This document shows positions 1-6,591 of a DNA stretch of 13,758 bases, one piece after another. Source of the stretch: Clostridiales bacterium (GTDB lineage Bacteria > Bacillota > Sulfobacillia > UBA995 > UBA9673); assembly GCA_003541445.1 (NCBI GenBank), contig DPMO01000036.1, forward strand, positions 1 through 13,758, given 5' to 3'. Numbering within the stretch: position 1 is the stretch's first letter; each line of letters starts with the position of its first letter. The notes under the pieces are model-generated. The model worked only from the letters and a program-made list of their open reading frames with translations. It was not told where the DNA came from and searched no databases. A program made the position numbers and the translations under genes.

Positions 1-31
1 TGTAGAGAGGTTCGAACCGCCGGACTGGCCC

Positions 32-568
32 GTGACGGTGGGGTGCGTCTCGGACACGCACATCCCGGGGCGCGCCCGCAGCCTTCCCCGCGCGCTCCTG
101 GACGGGCTCGCGGGAGCGGACCTCATCCTTCACGCCGGGGACCTCGTGAGCGCCGACGTCCTCCTCGAGCTCGAGGCCCTGGCTCCCACGGTGGCCGTGG
201 CCGGCAACGTCGACCCGCCGGAACTGGCCGAACGTCTCGGGCCGGCCGTCGTGGTCGGGGTAGGCGGCTGGCGGGTGGCCCTCGTCCACGGCCATCTCGG
301 CCGCGGGGCGAACACGCCCGAGAGAGCGCTGGCCTCTGTCCGCCGGGCGAGGCCACACGTGCTCGTCTTCGGCCACAGCCACCGGCCGCTGTGCGGCTTC
401 AAGGACGGAGTCCTTCTGCTCAACCCCGGCTCGCCGACCGACCCCCGCCTGGCTCCGTGGCCGTCCTACGGGCTGCTCGTCCTGCCGCGTCCGGGTCCGG
501 GTGCCCGGCCCCACGGTGAGGTGGTGAAGCTCGGGGACGGAGACTCCGCAGCGCCCGGTCTGGGCTAG
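32..568 (+). CDS. YfcE/MJ0936-like metallophosphoesterase, start possibly upstream of window
   Basis: This is a small calcineurin-like phosphoesterase of the YfcE/MJ0936 type (COG0622), a cytosolic metal-dependent phosphodiesterase family whose natural substrate is generally unknown. All metal-site motifs are visible, numbering from the GTG at 32: SDTH (Asp8, His10), GDL (Asp37), GNVD (Asn59), HGH (His86, His88) and GHSH (His115, His117), followed by the family's NPGS at 131-134. The length of 178 residues fits the family. The start is uncertain. The GTG has only a weak ribosome binding site, and the frame stays open to base 2, so the protein may begin before the window. The C-terminal 25-30 residues are Pro/Gly-rich and look dispensable. 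The gene ends in TAG exactly where the opposing ABC-F gene ends. The family call is solid; the substrate is unknown. Confidence 0.9.
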   Translation: MTVGCVSDTHIPGRARSLPRALLDGLAGADLILHAGDLVSADVLLELEALAPTVAVAGNVDPPELAERLGPAVVVGVGGWRVALVHGHLGRGANTPERALASVRRARPHVLVFGHSHRPLCGFKDGVLLLNPGSPTDPRLAPWPSYGLLVLPRPGPGARPHGEVVKLGDGDSAAPGLG

Positions 569-2599
569 CTAGTCGTCGGGAACCGGAGCGCCGCCGCCCG
601 AGAGCCGCCCGGCCACCTCCTCCCAGCGGAGGAGGGCCTCTTCGAGATCGGCGAGGACCTGCCGGTAGTCGGCGTCGAGGTGGGCCCCCTTGCCGCCGCG
701 GTAGGAGTCCGGGTCGGCCATCAGGGACTCAAGCTCGCCCCGGCGGCGCTCGAGCCTGTCTATCCGGGCCTCGATGTCGGCGAGCTCCCGCTCGAGTCGG
801 GCGCGGCGCCCCTTGGACAGCTTGGCCGGGGCATCCCGTCCGGCGGCGGCGCCGCCGTCCTTCACGGGGCCCCTCTCGCCCCTGACAGCCGTCGCCGGGC
901 CCGGCTCCGGAGGGGCGACTTCCCGTGCCCTCCGCCCGGCTTTCCAGACCCGGTACTCGGCGTAGCCTCCCTCGAACCGCACCAGGTTGCCGGACTCCAG
1001 CTCCCAGACCCTGTCGGCGAGCCGCTCGATGAAGTAGCGGTCGTGGGAGACGAAGATGAGCGTTCCGGTGAACTCGGCGAGGGCCTCCTCCAGGGCCTCC
1101 CGCGTGGGAAGGTCGAGGTGGTTCGTCGGCTCGTCCATGACGAGGACGTTCGGGCGGGAGGCGATGAGGCAGGCGAGGGCCAGCCGCGACCGCTCCCCCC
1201 CGCTGAGGACGGCGACGCGCTTTTCCACGTCGTCACCGGAGAAGAGGAAGCGCCCCAGGTAGCTCCGGCTCCGCGGGATGTCCCACCCGGTGGCGGACAC
1301 CAGCTCCTCGAGGACGGTCCGGTCGTCGTCGAGGTCGTCGAGCCCCTGGGCGAAGTAGGCCGGCTTCACGCCGGACCCCCACAGGACCCGTCCCGAGGTC
1401 GGCGGCAGCCGACCCATGATGACCTCGAGCAGGGTCGTCTTGCCGGTCCCGTTCCGCCCGACCAGGGCGATGCGGTCGCCCTGCTCCACAAGGGCGTCGA
1501 CATGCCGGAAGAGCCATTCCGAGCCGGCGCCCCCCGGGTCTCGGCCCGCCCCCCGCCCGTCGCCGGCCGGTGCGTCGCTGAAGGCCAGACCCACGTCCTC
1601 AAGGCGCAGGACCTCCCGCCCGGACCTTCGCTCCGGTGCCTCGAACCGGAGGCGAGGCGCCGTGGGCGGCCCGGGGGGAGCTTCGGGGCGCCCCATGCGG
1701 GCGAGGGCCTTCTCCCGGGACTTGGCCGCCTTGGCCCGGCTCCCGGCCCTGTACCGGCGGACGAAGGCCTCGAGACGCTCGACCTCCTCCTGCCGTCGCT
1801 CGTAGGTCTCCCGGGCCCGTTCGAGCCAGGCCTCCTTCTGGGCCACGTACGAGGAGTAGTTCCCCTTCCAGGAGGTCACCCGCCCGCGGTCGACTTCGAG
1901 GATCCTCGTCGCGAGGCGGTCGAGGAAGTAGCGGTCGTGGGAGACGACGAGCATCGCTCCCCGGAAGCCCTGGAGGTGGTCCTCGAGCCACTCGGTGGTC
2001 TCGAGGTCGAGGTGGTTGGTCGGTTCGTCGAGGATGAGGAGGTCCGGCTCCTCCAGAAGGAGACGCGCCAACCTGGCCCTCGTCCGCTGTCCCCCGCTGA
2101 GCCTTGAGACGGGCAGGGTGAGGTGCTTCTCGGAGAAGCCGAGACCGAACAGGACCTCCCTCGCCCGGGCCTCTCTCGCGTAACCGCCGGCCCGCTCGAA
2201 GGCCTCCCGGAGGCGGCCGTACTCGTCCATCACCTCCTGGAGGACCTGAGGTCGGCCGCTGCTGGCGGCCATGGTCTCCTCGAGCTCCCGGAGGCGCCGC
2301 TCCATCCGGCCCAGGGCGGCCGTGGCCCCCAGGGCGTGTTCGAGGAGGGAGACCTCCCCGTCACGCACCGGGCCCACCTCCTGCTCGAGGTAGCCCAGCC
2401 GCGGGCGGCCGACGAGATGGACGTGACCTTCGTCATGGGGGAGCCTGCCGCAGATCACCTCGAGGAGCGTCGTCTTGCCCGAACCGTTGGGGCCGACGAC
2501 GCCGACGCGCTCCCCGGCGGCCACGGTGAAGGTGACGCCGGAGAAGACGAGGTCGGCGCCGAAGGATTTGGCCAGGTTGTCCACGACGAGGACGGTCAA
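569..2599 (-). CDS. ABC-F family ATPase (YdiF/Uup-like)
   Basis: This is a soluble tandem ABC ATPase without membrane segments. ABC-F proteins act on ribosomes, for example to relieve stalling or protect against antibiotics. Domain 1 has Walker A GPNGSGKT (36-43), signature LSGGQ (167-171), Walker B LLILDEP (187-193) and H-loop SHDR (220-223). A charged interdomain linker (about 240-320) contains the basic segment expected to reach the ribosome. Domain 2 has Walker A GRNGTGKT (381-388), LSGGE (465-469), LVMDEP (486-491) and SHDR (518-521). Residues about 590-665 form a charged coiled-coil tail, as in Uup and YdiF. A Gly/Asp/Arg-rich insertion (about 342-360) sits near the start of domain 2. 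The start is TTG, supported by GGGAGGAG about 7 nt upstream. The exact subfamily, and any antibiotic-resistance role, cannot be read from the sequence. Confidence 0.95.
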   Translation of the reverse strand: MTVLVVDNLAKSFGADLVFSGVTFTVAAGERVGVVGPNGSGKTTLLEVICGRLPHDEGHVHLVGRPRLGYLEQEVGPVRDGEVSLLEHALGATAALGRMERRLRELEETMAASSGRPQVLQEVMDEYGRLREAFERAGGYAREARAREVLFGLGFSEKHLTLPVSRLSGGQRTRARLARLLLEEPDLLILDEPTNHLDLETTEWLEDHLQGFRGAMLVVSHDRYFLDRLATRILEVDRGRVTSWKGNYSSYVAQKEAWLERARETYERRQEEVERLEAFVRRYRAGSRAKAAKSREKALARMGRPEAPPGPPTAPRLRFEAPERRSGREVLRLEDVGLAFSDAPAGDGRGAGRDPGGAGSEWLFRHVDALVEQGDRIALVGRNGTGKTTLLEVIMGRLPPTSGRVLWGSGVKPAYFAQGLDDLDDDRTVLEELVSATGWDIPRSRSYLGRFLFSGDDVEKRVAVLSGGERSRLALACLIASRPNVLVMDEPTNHLDLPTREALEEALAEFTGTLIFVSHDRYFIERLADRVWELESGNLVRFEGGYAEYRVWKAGRRAREVAPPEPGPATAVRGERGPVKDGGAAAGRDAPAKLSKGRRARLERELADIEARIDRLERRRGELESLMADPDSYRGGKGAHLDADYRQVLADLEEALLRWEEVAGRLSGGGAPVPDD

Positions 2600-2620
2600 A
2601 CCCTGCTCCTCCCGGAGGGC

Positions 2621-2629
2621 ATCATACCA
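2621..2629 (-). promoter_or_regulatory. Possible extended -10 element for the ABC-F gene
   Basis: On the minus strand this reads TGGTATGAT, which matches the extended -10 pattern TGnTATAAT except for one base. No -35 box is recognisable at the usual distance. The predicted transcript would start close to the ribosome binding site, giving a very short leader. Tentative. Confidence 0.3.
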
Positions 2630-2660
2630 CAGGCCCCTGGGACGGGAGCGGCGGTGGCTG

Positions 2661-2666
2661 TATAAT
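2661..2666 (+). promoter_or_regulatory. Consensus -10 box upstream of queT
   Basis: A perfect TATAAT lies in an otherwise GC-rich region, 114 nt before the queT start codon. The -35 region (around 2638-2643) is poor. If used, it would give a leader of about 107 nt that contains the hairpins described at 2687-2776. Supported by position and sequence only. Confidence 0.4.
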
Positions 2667-2686
2667 AGGGCACAATGGAGCCCATA

Positions 2687-2776
2687 GTCGGGAACCGTGG
2701 GATGTCCGACGGAGACCCCCAGGAGGTCTCCACGATACGGAAGGGCGCCCGGTCAGCCGGCTCCGGAAGGGGGAGC
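2687..2776 (+). promoter_or_regulatory. Structured queT leader, candidate riboswitch of unknown class
   Basis: Three hairpins can be drawn by eye. The first is a 5-bp stem, 2687-2691 with 2706-2710, closing a 14-nt loop. The second is a perfect 7-bp stem, 2711-2717 with 2725-2731, with a 7-nt loop. The third is a 5-bp stem, 2760-2764 with 2772-2776, whose 3' arm covers part of the Shine-Dalgarno sequence of queT. Genes of this family are often controlled by preQ1 riboswitches. I do not see the class I or class II consensus here, so the ligand is unassigned. Stems this short can arise by chance in GC-rich DNA. Confidence 0.3.
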
Positions 2777-2779
2777 GCT

Positions 2780-3274
2780 ATGAGGCCAGAGACCGTCGCG
2801 AGGGTGGGGCTCCTGGCCGCTCTCTATCTTGTCCTCACGGCCGTGCCGCCCTTCTCCTCGTTCGCCTACGGGCCGGTGCAGGTAAGGGTCTCCGAGGCCC
2901 TCATGGTCCTCCCGGCCGTCACCCCGCTCGCCGTCCCGGCGCTCTTTCTGGGCTGCCTCGCCGCCAACCTCGCCGGCGGCCTGGGCCCGGTCGACCTTGT
3001 CTTCGGAAGCCTGGCCACCCTGGCCTCGGCGTACCTCGCCCGGCGCCTGCGGCACCTTCCGTGGCTGGTCCCTGTCCCGACCATCGTCATCAACGCCCTC
3101 GTGGTCGGGACCTACCTTCCGCTCGTGCTCGGACTGGACATGCCTCTGTGGCTCTCCTGGGCCTACATCGCCGCGGGCGAGACGGTCGCCGCGGCCGGTC
3201 TGGGCCTGCCTCTCCTTTTCTACCTGCGGAGCCGCCCTGACCTCGTCGCCCTCCTCCGGGGAAGGCCCGGATGA
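2780..3274 (+). CDS. queT: QueT family ECF transporter substrate-binding (S) subunit, queuosine precursor uptake
   Basis: This is a hydrophobic 164-residue membrane protein with about five or six predicted transmembrane segments (about 7-25, 42-66, 70-90, 98-119, 124-148). It matches the QueT family: the N-terminal ALYLVLT segment, VQVRVSEAL (33-41), the LFLGCLAANL stretch and DLVFGSLATL (72-81) are family hallmarks. QueT proteins are proposed to capture queuosine precursors (preQ1 or related) for a group II energy-coupling-factor transporter, using shared EcfA/EcfA'/EcfT subunits encoded elsewhere. The ATG at 2780 is preferred over upstream in-frame starts because GGGGGAG lies about 5 nt before it and the upstream residues are not family-like. 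The gene is monocistronic here and converges with the protease gene 12 bp away. The substrate is inferred from the family name, not demonstrated. Confidence 0.88.
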   Translation: MRPETVARVGLLAALYLVLTAVPPFSSFAYGPVQVRVSEALMVLPAVTPLAVPALFLGCLAANLAGGLGPVDLVFGSLATLASAYLARRLRHLPWLVPVPTIVINALVVGTYLPLVLGLDMPLWLSWAYIAAGETVAAAGLGLPLLFYLRSRPDLVALLRGRPG

Positions 3275-3286
3275 GTGCCTCACCGG

Positions 3287-4009
3287 TCATATGAGGGGCG
3301 ACCCGGATACCGACGCGAGCAGGAAGGCGGTGACCAGCGCCGCGAGGTTGTAGCCGACGTGAAGAACGATGCACACGCTGACCGTCCCGGTTCGGGCTCT
3401 GACGTAGCTCAGAATCATCTGCATCGGCGTCACGAACAGGACCTGAGGGAAACTGAGATGTAGCATGGCTCCCACCCCACCGGTCACGATGACCGCTGAG
3501 GCGACAGCGCGTCTTCTCATCGCATCGAAGAGAAACCCGCGGAGCATGAGTTCCTCCACCACGGGAGCAAGAAGAACGTTGTCGACCCACAGCACAGGGG
3601 AGAGCGCGGCCTCGTAGACCTCAGGAGAATGAGCCTGTGGGAACTCCACCATATGGGAGACGGCGACCACGAATCCCAGAGAAGTTGCAAGGGCCATGCA
3701 TGGCCCCCTCATCCCCTTGAAGTCGGCCCGACTCGGGAGGAGCAGGCGGAGAGTGTGCACCGGAGAGATGTGCCTGCAGCGCGCAATGAGGGTCAGAGCA
3801 ACGATGAGCCCTGTGACCGACGCTGTCATGAGCGCCCACGCCACGTGTGACCCGCTCACGCTGTCGGGGCCGCCGAGTAGCGCGTAGGCGACACCGACCC
3901 CTACGAGCTTCGAGCCCAGGACGGTCATGGCCCCGCGAAGTCCGGGGGAAGCGGTGCTCGACCATCTGAGCGGCGAGTTCACGATAGGAACCTCGCTCCC
4001 GTGGCTCAT
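3287..4009 (-). CDS. CPBP family intramembrane glutamic endopeptidase (CAAX/Abi type)
   Basis: This is a 240-residue polytopic membrane protein. It has the three conserved motifs of the CPBP (CAAX protease and bacteriocin-processing, Rce1-like) family: EELMLRG (Glu152, Glu153, Arg157), LHLSFP with His184, and HVGYN with His217 and Asn221. These residues form the glutamate/histidine catalytic site in the family. Hydrophobic segments lie near 27-46, 56-76, 105-121, 143-160, 170-200 and 208-232. The ATG at 4009 is chosen because GGGAG sits 7 nt upstream; a longer reading frame begins at 4111 without such support. Codon usage looks less GC-biased than in its neighbours, hinting at separate acquisition. 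Family members act in protein processing, bacteriocin immunity or maturation. Neither flank encodes a bacteriocin or peptide substrate, so the role is unknown. Confidence 0.85.
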   Translation of the reverse strand: MSHGSEVPIVNSPLRWSSTASPGLRGAMTVLGSKLVGVGVAYALLGGPDSVSGSHVAWALMTASVTGLIVALTLIARCRHISPVHTLRLLLPSRADFKGMRGPCMALATSLGFVVAVSHMVEFPQAHSPEVYEAALSPVLWVDNVLLAPVVEELMLRGFLFDAMRRRAVASAVIVTGGVGAMLHLSFPQVLFVTPMQMILSYVRARTGTVSVCIVLHVGYNLAALVTAFLLASVSGSPLI

Positions 4010-4353
4010 GCTATCACTCCCTTCTTGCCGCCTTTCGGTTGCGGCCGCGACTAAGCCAAACCTTATGGTCCCATGCCGGGACTGCGAACCCAGGTCGTAA
4101 AGAAAGTCCATTTTTTTCTAAATGTTACGGGGTGGACGCAAGTGCTACAAGCAAAACTGCTATGCTCAACATTTTCGACGGCTTCCCCAGAACGGAGAGC
4201 ATGCTTTCTGGCGGCAGTGCGGATGCCGGGCGAGAAGTTTCGAGTCCTGTTTCGGACTTGAGGCGGCGGCTCGCTGCCAGGTGGCGGTGACGCGACGGGC
4301 TAGGTCAGCTCAGGGGGTCGTGTCAGGAGTGTCTCGGATACCAAGTTGGCGGG
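4010..4353. other. 344-bp intergenic stretch without a recognisable gene, locally AT-richer
   Basis: No convincing coding region is present. An AT-rich patch at 4099-4170, including a run of seven T at 4111-4117, stands out against the GC-rich surroundings. On the minus strand, TTGTAG (4145-4150) and TAACAT (4122-4127) are 17 bp apart and could be a weak promoter for the CPBP gene. A 7-bp hairpin with one G-T pair lies at 4241-4260 but has no T-run on either side. It is therefore not a clear terminator for the gene ending at 4354. The rest shows nothing I can assign. Confidence 0.4.
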
Positions 4354-6096
4354 CTACGGCTCTCCCAGGCAGTCCGCGAGAACCCCGGCGAGGATCCGCG
4401 CTGAGGTGAGGCACTCCTGCATCGTGGAGTCCGCGCCGCCGATCTCGACCAGCAGGGCCAACGGAGAGACGTCTTCGTTGTAGCAACCGTCCAGGAGGCA
4501 GACCCCTCGGCTGAGGTCGGGGACCACGGCGGAGAGGCCGGAGCTCAGGTTCCGGGCGAAGACATAGTTCCACTGCCACCACGGGTTGTGACGCCCCACG
4601 ACGAAGAGGACGGAGGCGGCCCGGGCGCCGCCGACAGGTGTTGAGCGGCTCACCGCGTCGCGGTGGATGTCGAGGACGACGACCGGGGAGCGGACGGCGG
4701 CGAGCTCGGCCATGAGGCTCTCCCTCGCCCGGAAGTAGGCCCCGGACCGGCCGGACCAGCCGCCCGGGTCGTGGACGGTCTTGATGTGCCTCACCGCCAG
4801 CCCCAGGTCGGTCAGCCTGTCGGCCAGCTCCTTCCCGACCCGGACGACGTTCAGGGTCGGGTCGGCCGAGAAGGCCTCACGGTCCGGGGCGTGGTCCCGG
4901 CGGGCGGCGGGGTCAGGGAACAGTTCGGGCATGAAGGACTCTGTCGTGTGGGTGTGGTACACGACGACCGTGGCGGGGCCGTGAGGACAGCACCCCTGCA
5001 GGAGACCGGCGTAGTTCAGGCGCCGCAGGGGCGACCGGTCGAGTCCGGTGAGCTCGACGAGCCGGGAGACGAAGGAGGCCGCCGGACGGAGCCGGCGAGG
5101 CCCCGGCCGCACCCCCGACTTCCCGGGGAAGGGCTCGTCGGGCCAGAACTCCCTTACGGCCCTGGTCACTCCCAGGGGGTCGGGGCGCCAGTAGTGGCTC
5201 TCGACCGTCCCGGGGAGTTGGATGTAGACGATGTCGTCCGGGTCGAAATCCCGCCACTCCCGCCAGAGGCCGACAATCTCCAGGAGGGAAAGGTTGGTCT
5301 TGACGACGCTGGGGCTGGCCGCATAGGCGGAGAGGGCCTTGGTGAAGCCGCCTCCTGCCAGCTCTCTGCCGACGGCCCGCAGGAACTCGTTCTGCAGCCT
5401 GATGCGGGCGATGTCCCCGGCGCGTTCGCCGTACCGGTGGCGGACGAACCGGAGGGCCCCGGTACCGTCCAGGCGGTGGGTGCCCTTGGTGAGCCAGACC
5501 CCCTCCGGAGACAGGAGGTCGTGGTCAACGGTGACCGTGACCCCGCCGATGGCGTCCACGAGCGTCTTGAACCCCGCGTAATCGACGATGACGAAGCGGT
5601 TGACCGGTATCTGTAGGAGCTCCTCGACCTGACGTTTCAGTTCGAAGAAGGAGAAGTAGGCCATGACGTGGGCGATCTTGTCCGGGCCTCGGCCGGGCAG
5701 GGTGACGATCGTGTCGCGGGGAAGGCGGAGGGCCCGGACCGTGTGGGTCCGCCGGTCGAGCCCCAGGACCATCAGGGTGTCGGCAAGGCCGCGGAGATGT
5801 TCGAGCGGGATGTGGGAGAAGCGCTTTTCCCGACCCGGCGGGATCTCCGCATGCCTGACGTGCCCGTCCAGGCCGACGACGAGGATGGTGATGAAGTCGA
5901 GGGCGTCCAGAGGGACCGGCTCCTCGCGGGCCGCCACGAGACCGCCGGCAGCGTCGACCAGGGGGACCTCCGGCTCGTGGACGCGGGACAGGGGCCGGGC
6001 TGCCCCGACGGACACGGCCAGCAGGGTGAGGACCAGAGCGCCGACAGTGACGGTCAGGGGCCCGGACCTGTGCCTGAGCGCTGCCACCCGGCTCAC
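4354..6096 (-). CDS. LCP (LytR-CpsA-Psr) - SpoIIP fusion protein
   Basis: This 580-residue protein joins two cell-wall enzymes. After one N-terminal membrane segment (about 13-33) comes an LCP domain (about 68-300). It has ILVVGLD (71-77), ADTLMVL (105-111), RLPRD (124-128), the DYAGFKTLVDAIGGV stretch (172-186) and the Arg/Asp-rich segment about 217-235 ending GDIARIRLQ. LCP enzymes transfer glycopolymers from lipid carriers to peptidoglycan. Residues about 374-577 are a complete SpoIIP domain: YHTHTTESF (380-388), NVVRVGKELADRL (416-428), DIHRDA (476-481), YNEDVSPLALLVEIG (539-553). SpoIIP is the amidase/endopeptidase of the sporulation engulfment complex; His381, His383, His478 and Glu551 are candidate metal ligands. 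Both domains should lie outside the membrane. The start is GTG 6096 or possibly GTG 6087, which has GAGGTGA just upstream. The fusion reads through without frameshift and is unusual. Confidence 0.88.
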   Translation of the reverse strand: MSRVAALRHRSGPLTVTVGALVLTLLAVSVGAARPLSRVHEPEVPLVDAAGGLVAAREEPVPLDALDFITILVVGLDGHVRHAEIPPGREKRFSHIPLEHLRGLADTLMVLGLDRRTHTVRALRLPRDTIVTLPGRGPDKIAHVMAYFSFFELKRQVEELLQIPVNRFVIVDYAGFKTLVDAIGGVTVTVDHDLLSPEGVWLTKGTHRLDGTGALRFVRHRYGERAGDIARIRLQNEFLRAVGRELAGGGFTKALSAYAASPSVVKTNLSLLEIVGLWREWRDFDPDDIVYIQLPGTVESHYWRPDPLGVTRAVREFWPDEPFPGKSGVRPGPRRLRPAASFVSRLVELTGLDRSPLRRLNYAGLLQGCCPHGPATVVVYHTHTTESFMPELFPDPAARRDHAPDREAFSADPTLNVVRVGKELADRLTDLGLAVRHIKTVHDPGGWSGRSGAYFRARESLMAELAAVRSPVVVLDIHRDAVSRSTPVGGARAASVLFVVGRHNPWWQWNYVFARNLSSGLSAVVPDLSRGVCLLDGCYNEDVSPLALLVEIGGADSTMQECLTSARILAGVLADCLGEP

Positions 6097-6255
6097 CTCG
6101 GGACCCGCCGGAACCGACCGGGGGTGACGGGCTCTCCGTTGTCGGAGAAGACCTTCACAGGAAGGAATATGTGGGGAGGAGGAGAACTAGCATTGCCTGG
6201 GTGTCGGCGCATGCGGCCCACGGCCGGACCGGCCCCGCTGAAAACCGAAGATTCC

Positions 6256-6506
6256 GGATGAGGAGCCGCGGGAGAGACCCGGTGAGGTCGCAGCTCAAGC
6301 CGCACGAGCCGGGCGCCGAAGGCGAAAGCATCACCCCTGTCGGGCGGGTGTGGTGGAAACGCTCAGGCACAAGGGACCGCGGCCTGACGGGGCTCTGGAG
6401 AGCCCCCGCGTCTTCGCCCGGCCGGGCGAAGACGGCGGGGCACCAAAGGGGAAAACCCGGCCGGCCGAAGCGGCGACCGGGCAATCTCTCAGGTGAAAGG
6501 ACAGAG
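6256..6506 (+). ncRNA. Tandem glycine riboswitch (gcvT element)
   Basis: Two glycine aptamers lie in series. Aptamer 1 spans about 6266-6382 and is closed by CCGCGG at 6266-6271 pairing with 6377-6382. It contains GGAGAGAC (6271-6278), GCGCCGAAGGCGAAAGC (6313-6329) and GCTCAGGCACAAGGG (6361-6375). Aptamer 2 spans about 6393-6506 and is closed by a short CTCT/AGAG pairing. It contains CTGGAGAG (6395-6402), CACCAAAGGGGAAAA (6441-6455) and CTCTCAGGTGAAAGGAC (6486-6502). These are the conserved blocks of the class. In characterised Firmicutes, glycine binding prevents termination and turns on the glycine cleavage operon. The P2 arm of aptamer 2 is unusually long, with a perfect 26-nt palindrome at 6409-6434. 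The overlap with the following terminator supports a transcriptional ON switch. Confidence 0.95.
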
Positions 6507-6543
6507 ACGGCAGCCCGTACGGGTCCTGCCGTCTTTCTTCTTT
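6505..6543 (+). terminator. Intrinsic terminator of the glycine riboswitch
   Basis: A 9-bp stem (6505-6513 with 6526-6534) is continued by CCC/GGG around a GTAC loop and followed by the T-rich TTTCTTCTTT (6534-6543). The 5' arm starts inside the closing helix of aptamer 2, so ligand-bound aptamer and terminator should compete. This is the expected expression platform, placed about 50 nt before gcvT. Confidence 0.9.
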
Positions 6544-6591
6544 AAGTCGGGCCGGCATGGCATGCTATCCAGACGGGAGGGAGGTGCTGGA

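Noticed and set aside
680..2107. Long plus-strand open frame opposite the ABC-F gene
   Set aside because: Composition is Pro/Gly/Arg-rich with no recognisable domain; the opposite strand encodes a complete ABC-F protein with all motifs. Long antisense frames are expected at this GC content.
2680..2779. Class I or class II preQ1 riboswitch before queT
   Set aside because: Expected from the family, but I could not find the short class I pseudoknot core with its A-rich tail, nor the class II core. Left as an unassigned structured leader.
4241..4260. Hairpin as terminator for the LCP-SpoIIP gene
   Set aside because: The stem is 7 bp with a G-T pair, lies about 95 nt past the stop, and has no T-run in the direction of transcription.
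6097..6255. Promoters for the divergent LCP-SpoIIP gene and riboswitch operon
   Set aside because: Candidates such as TTGTCG at 6139-6144 lack a -10 box at proper spacing, and a CATATT on the minus strand (about 6165-6170) lacks a -35. Promoters must be here but I cannot place them.
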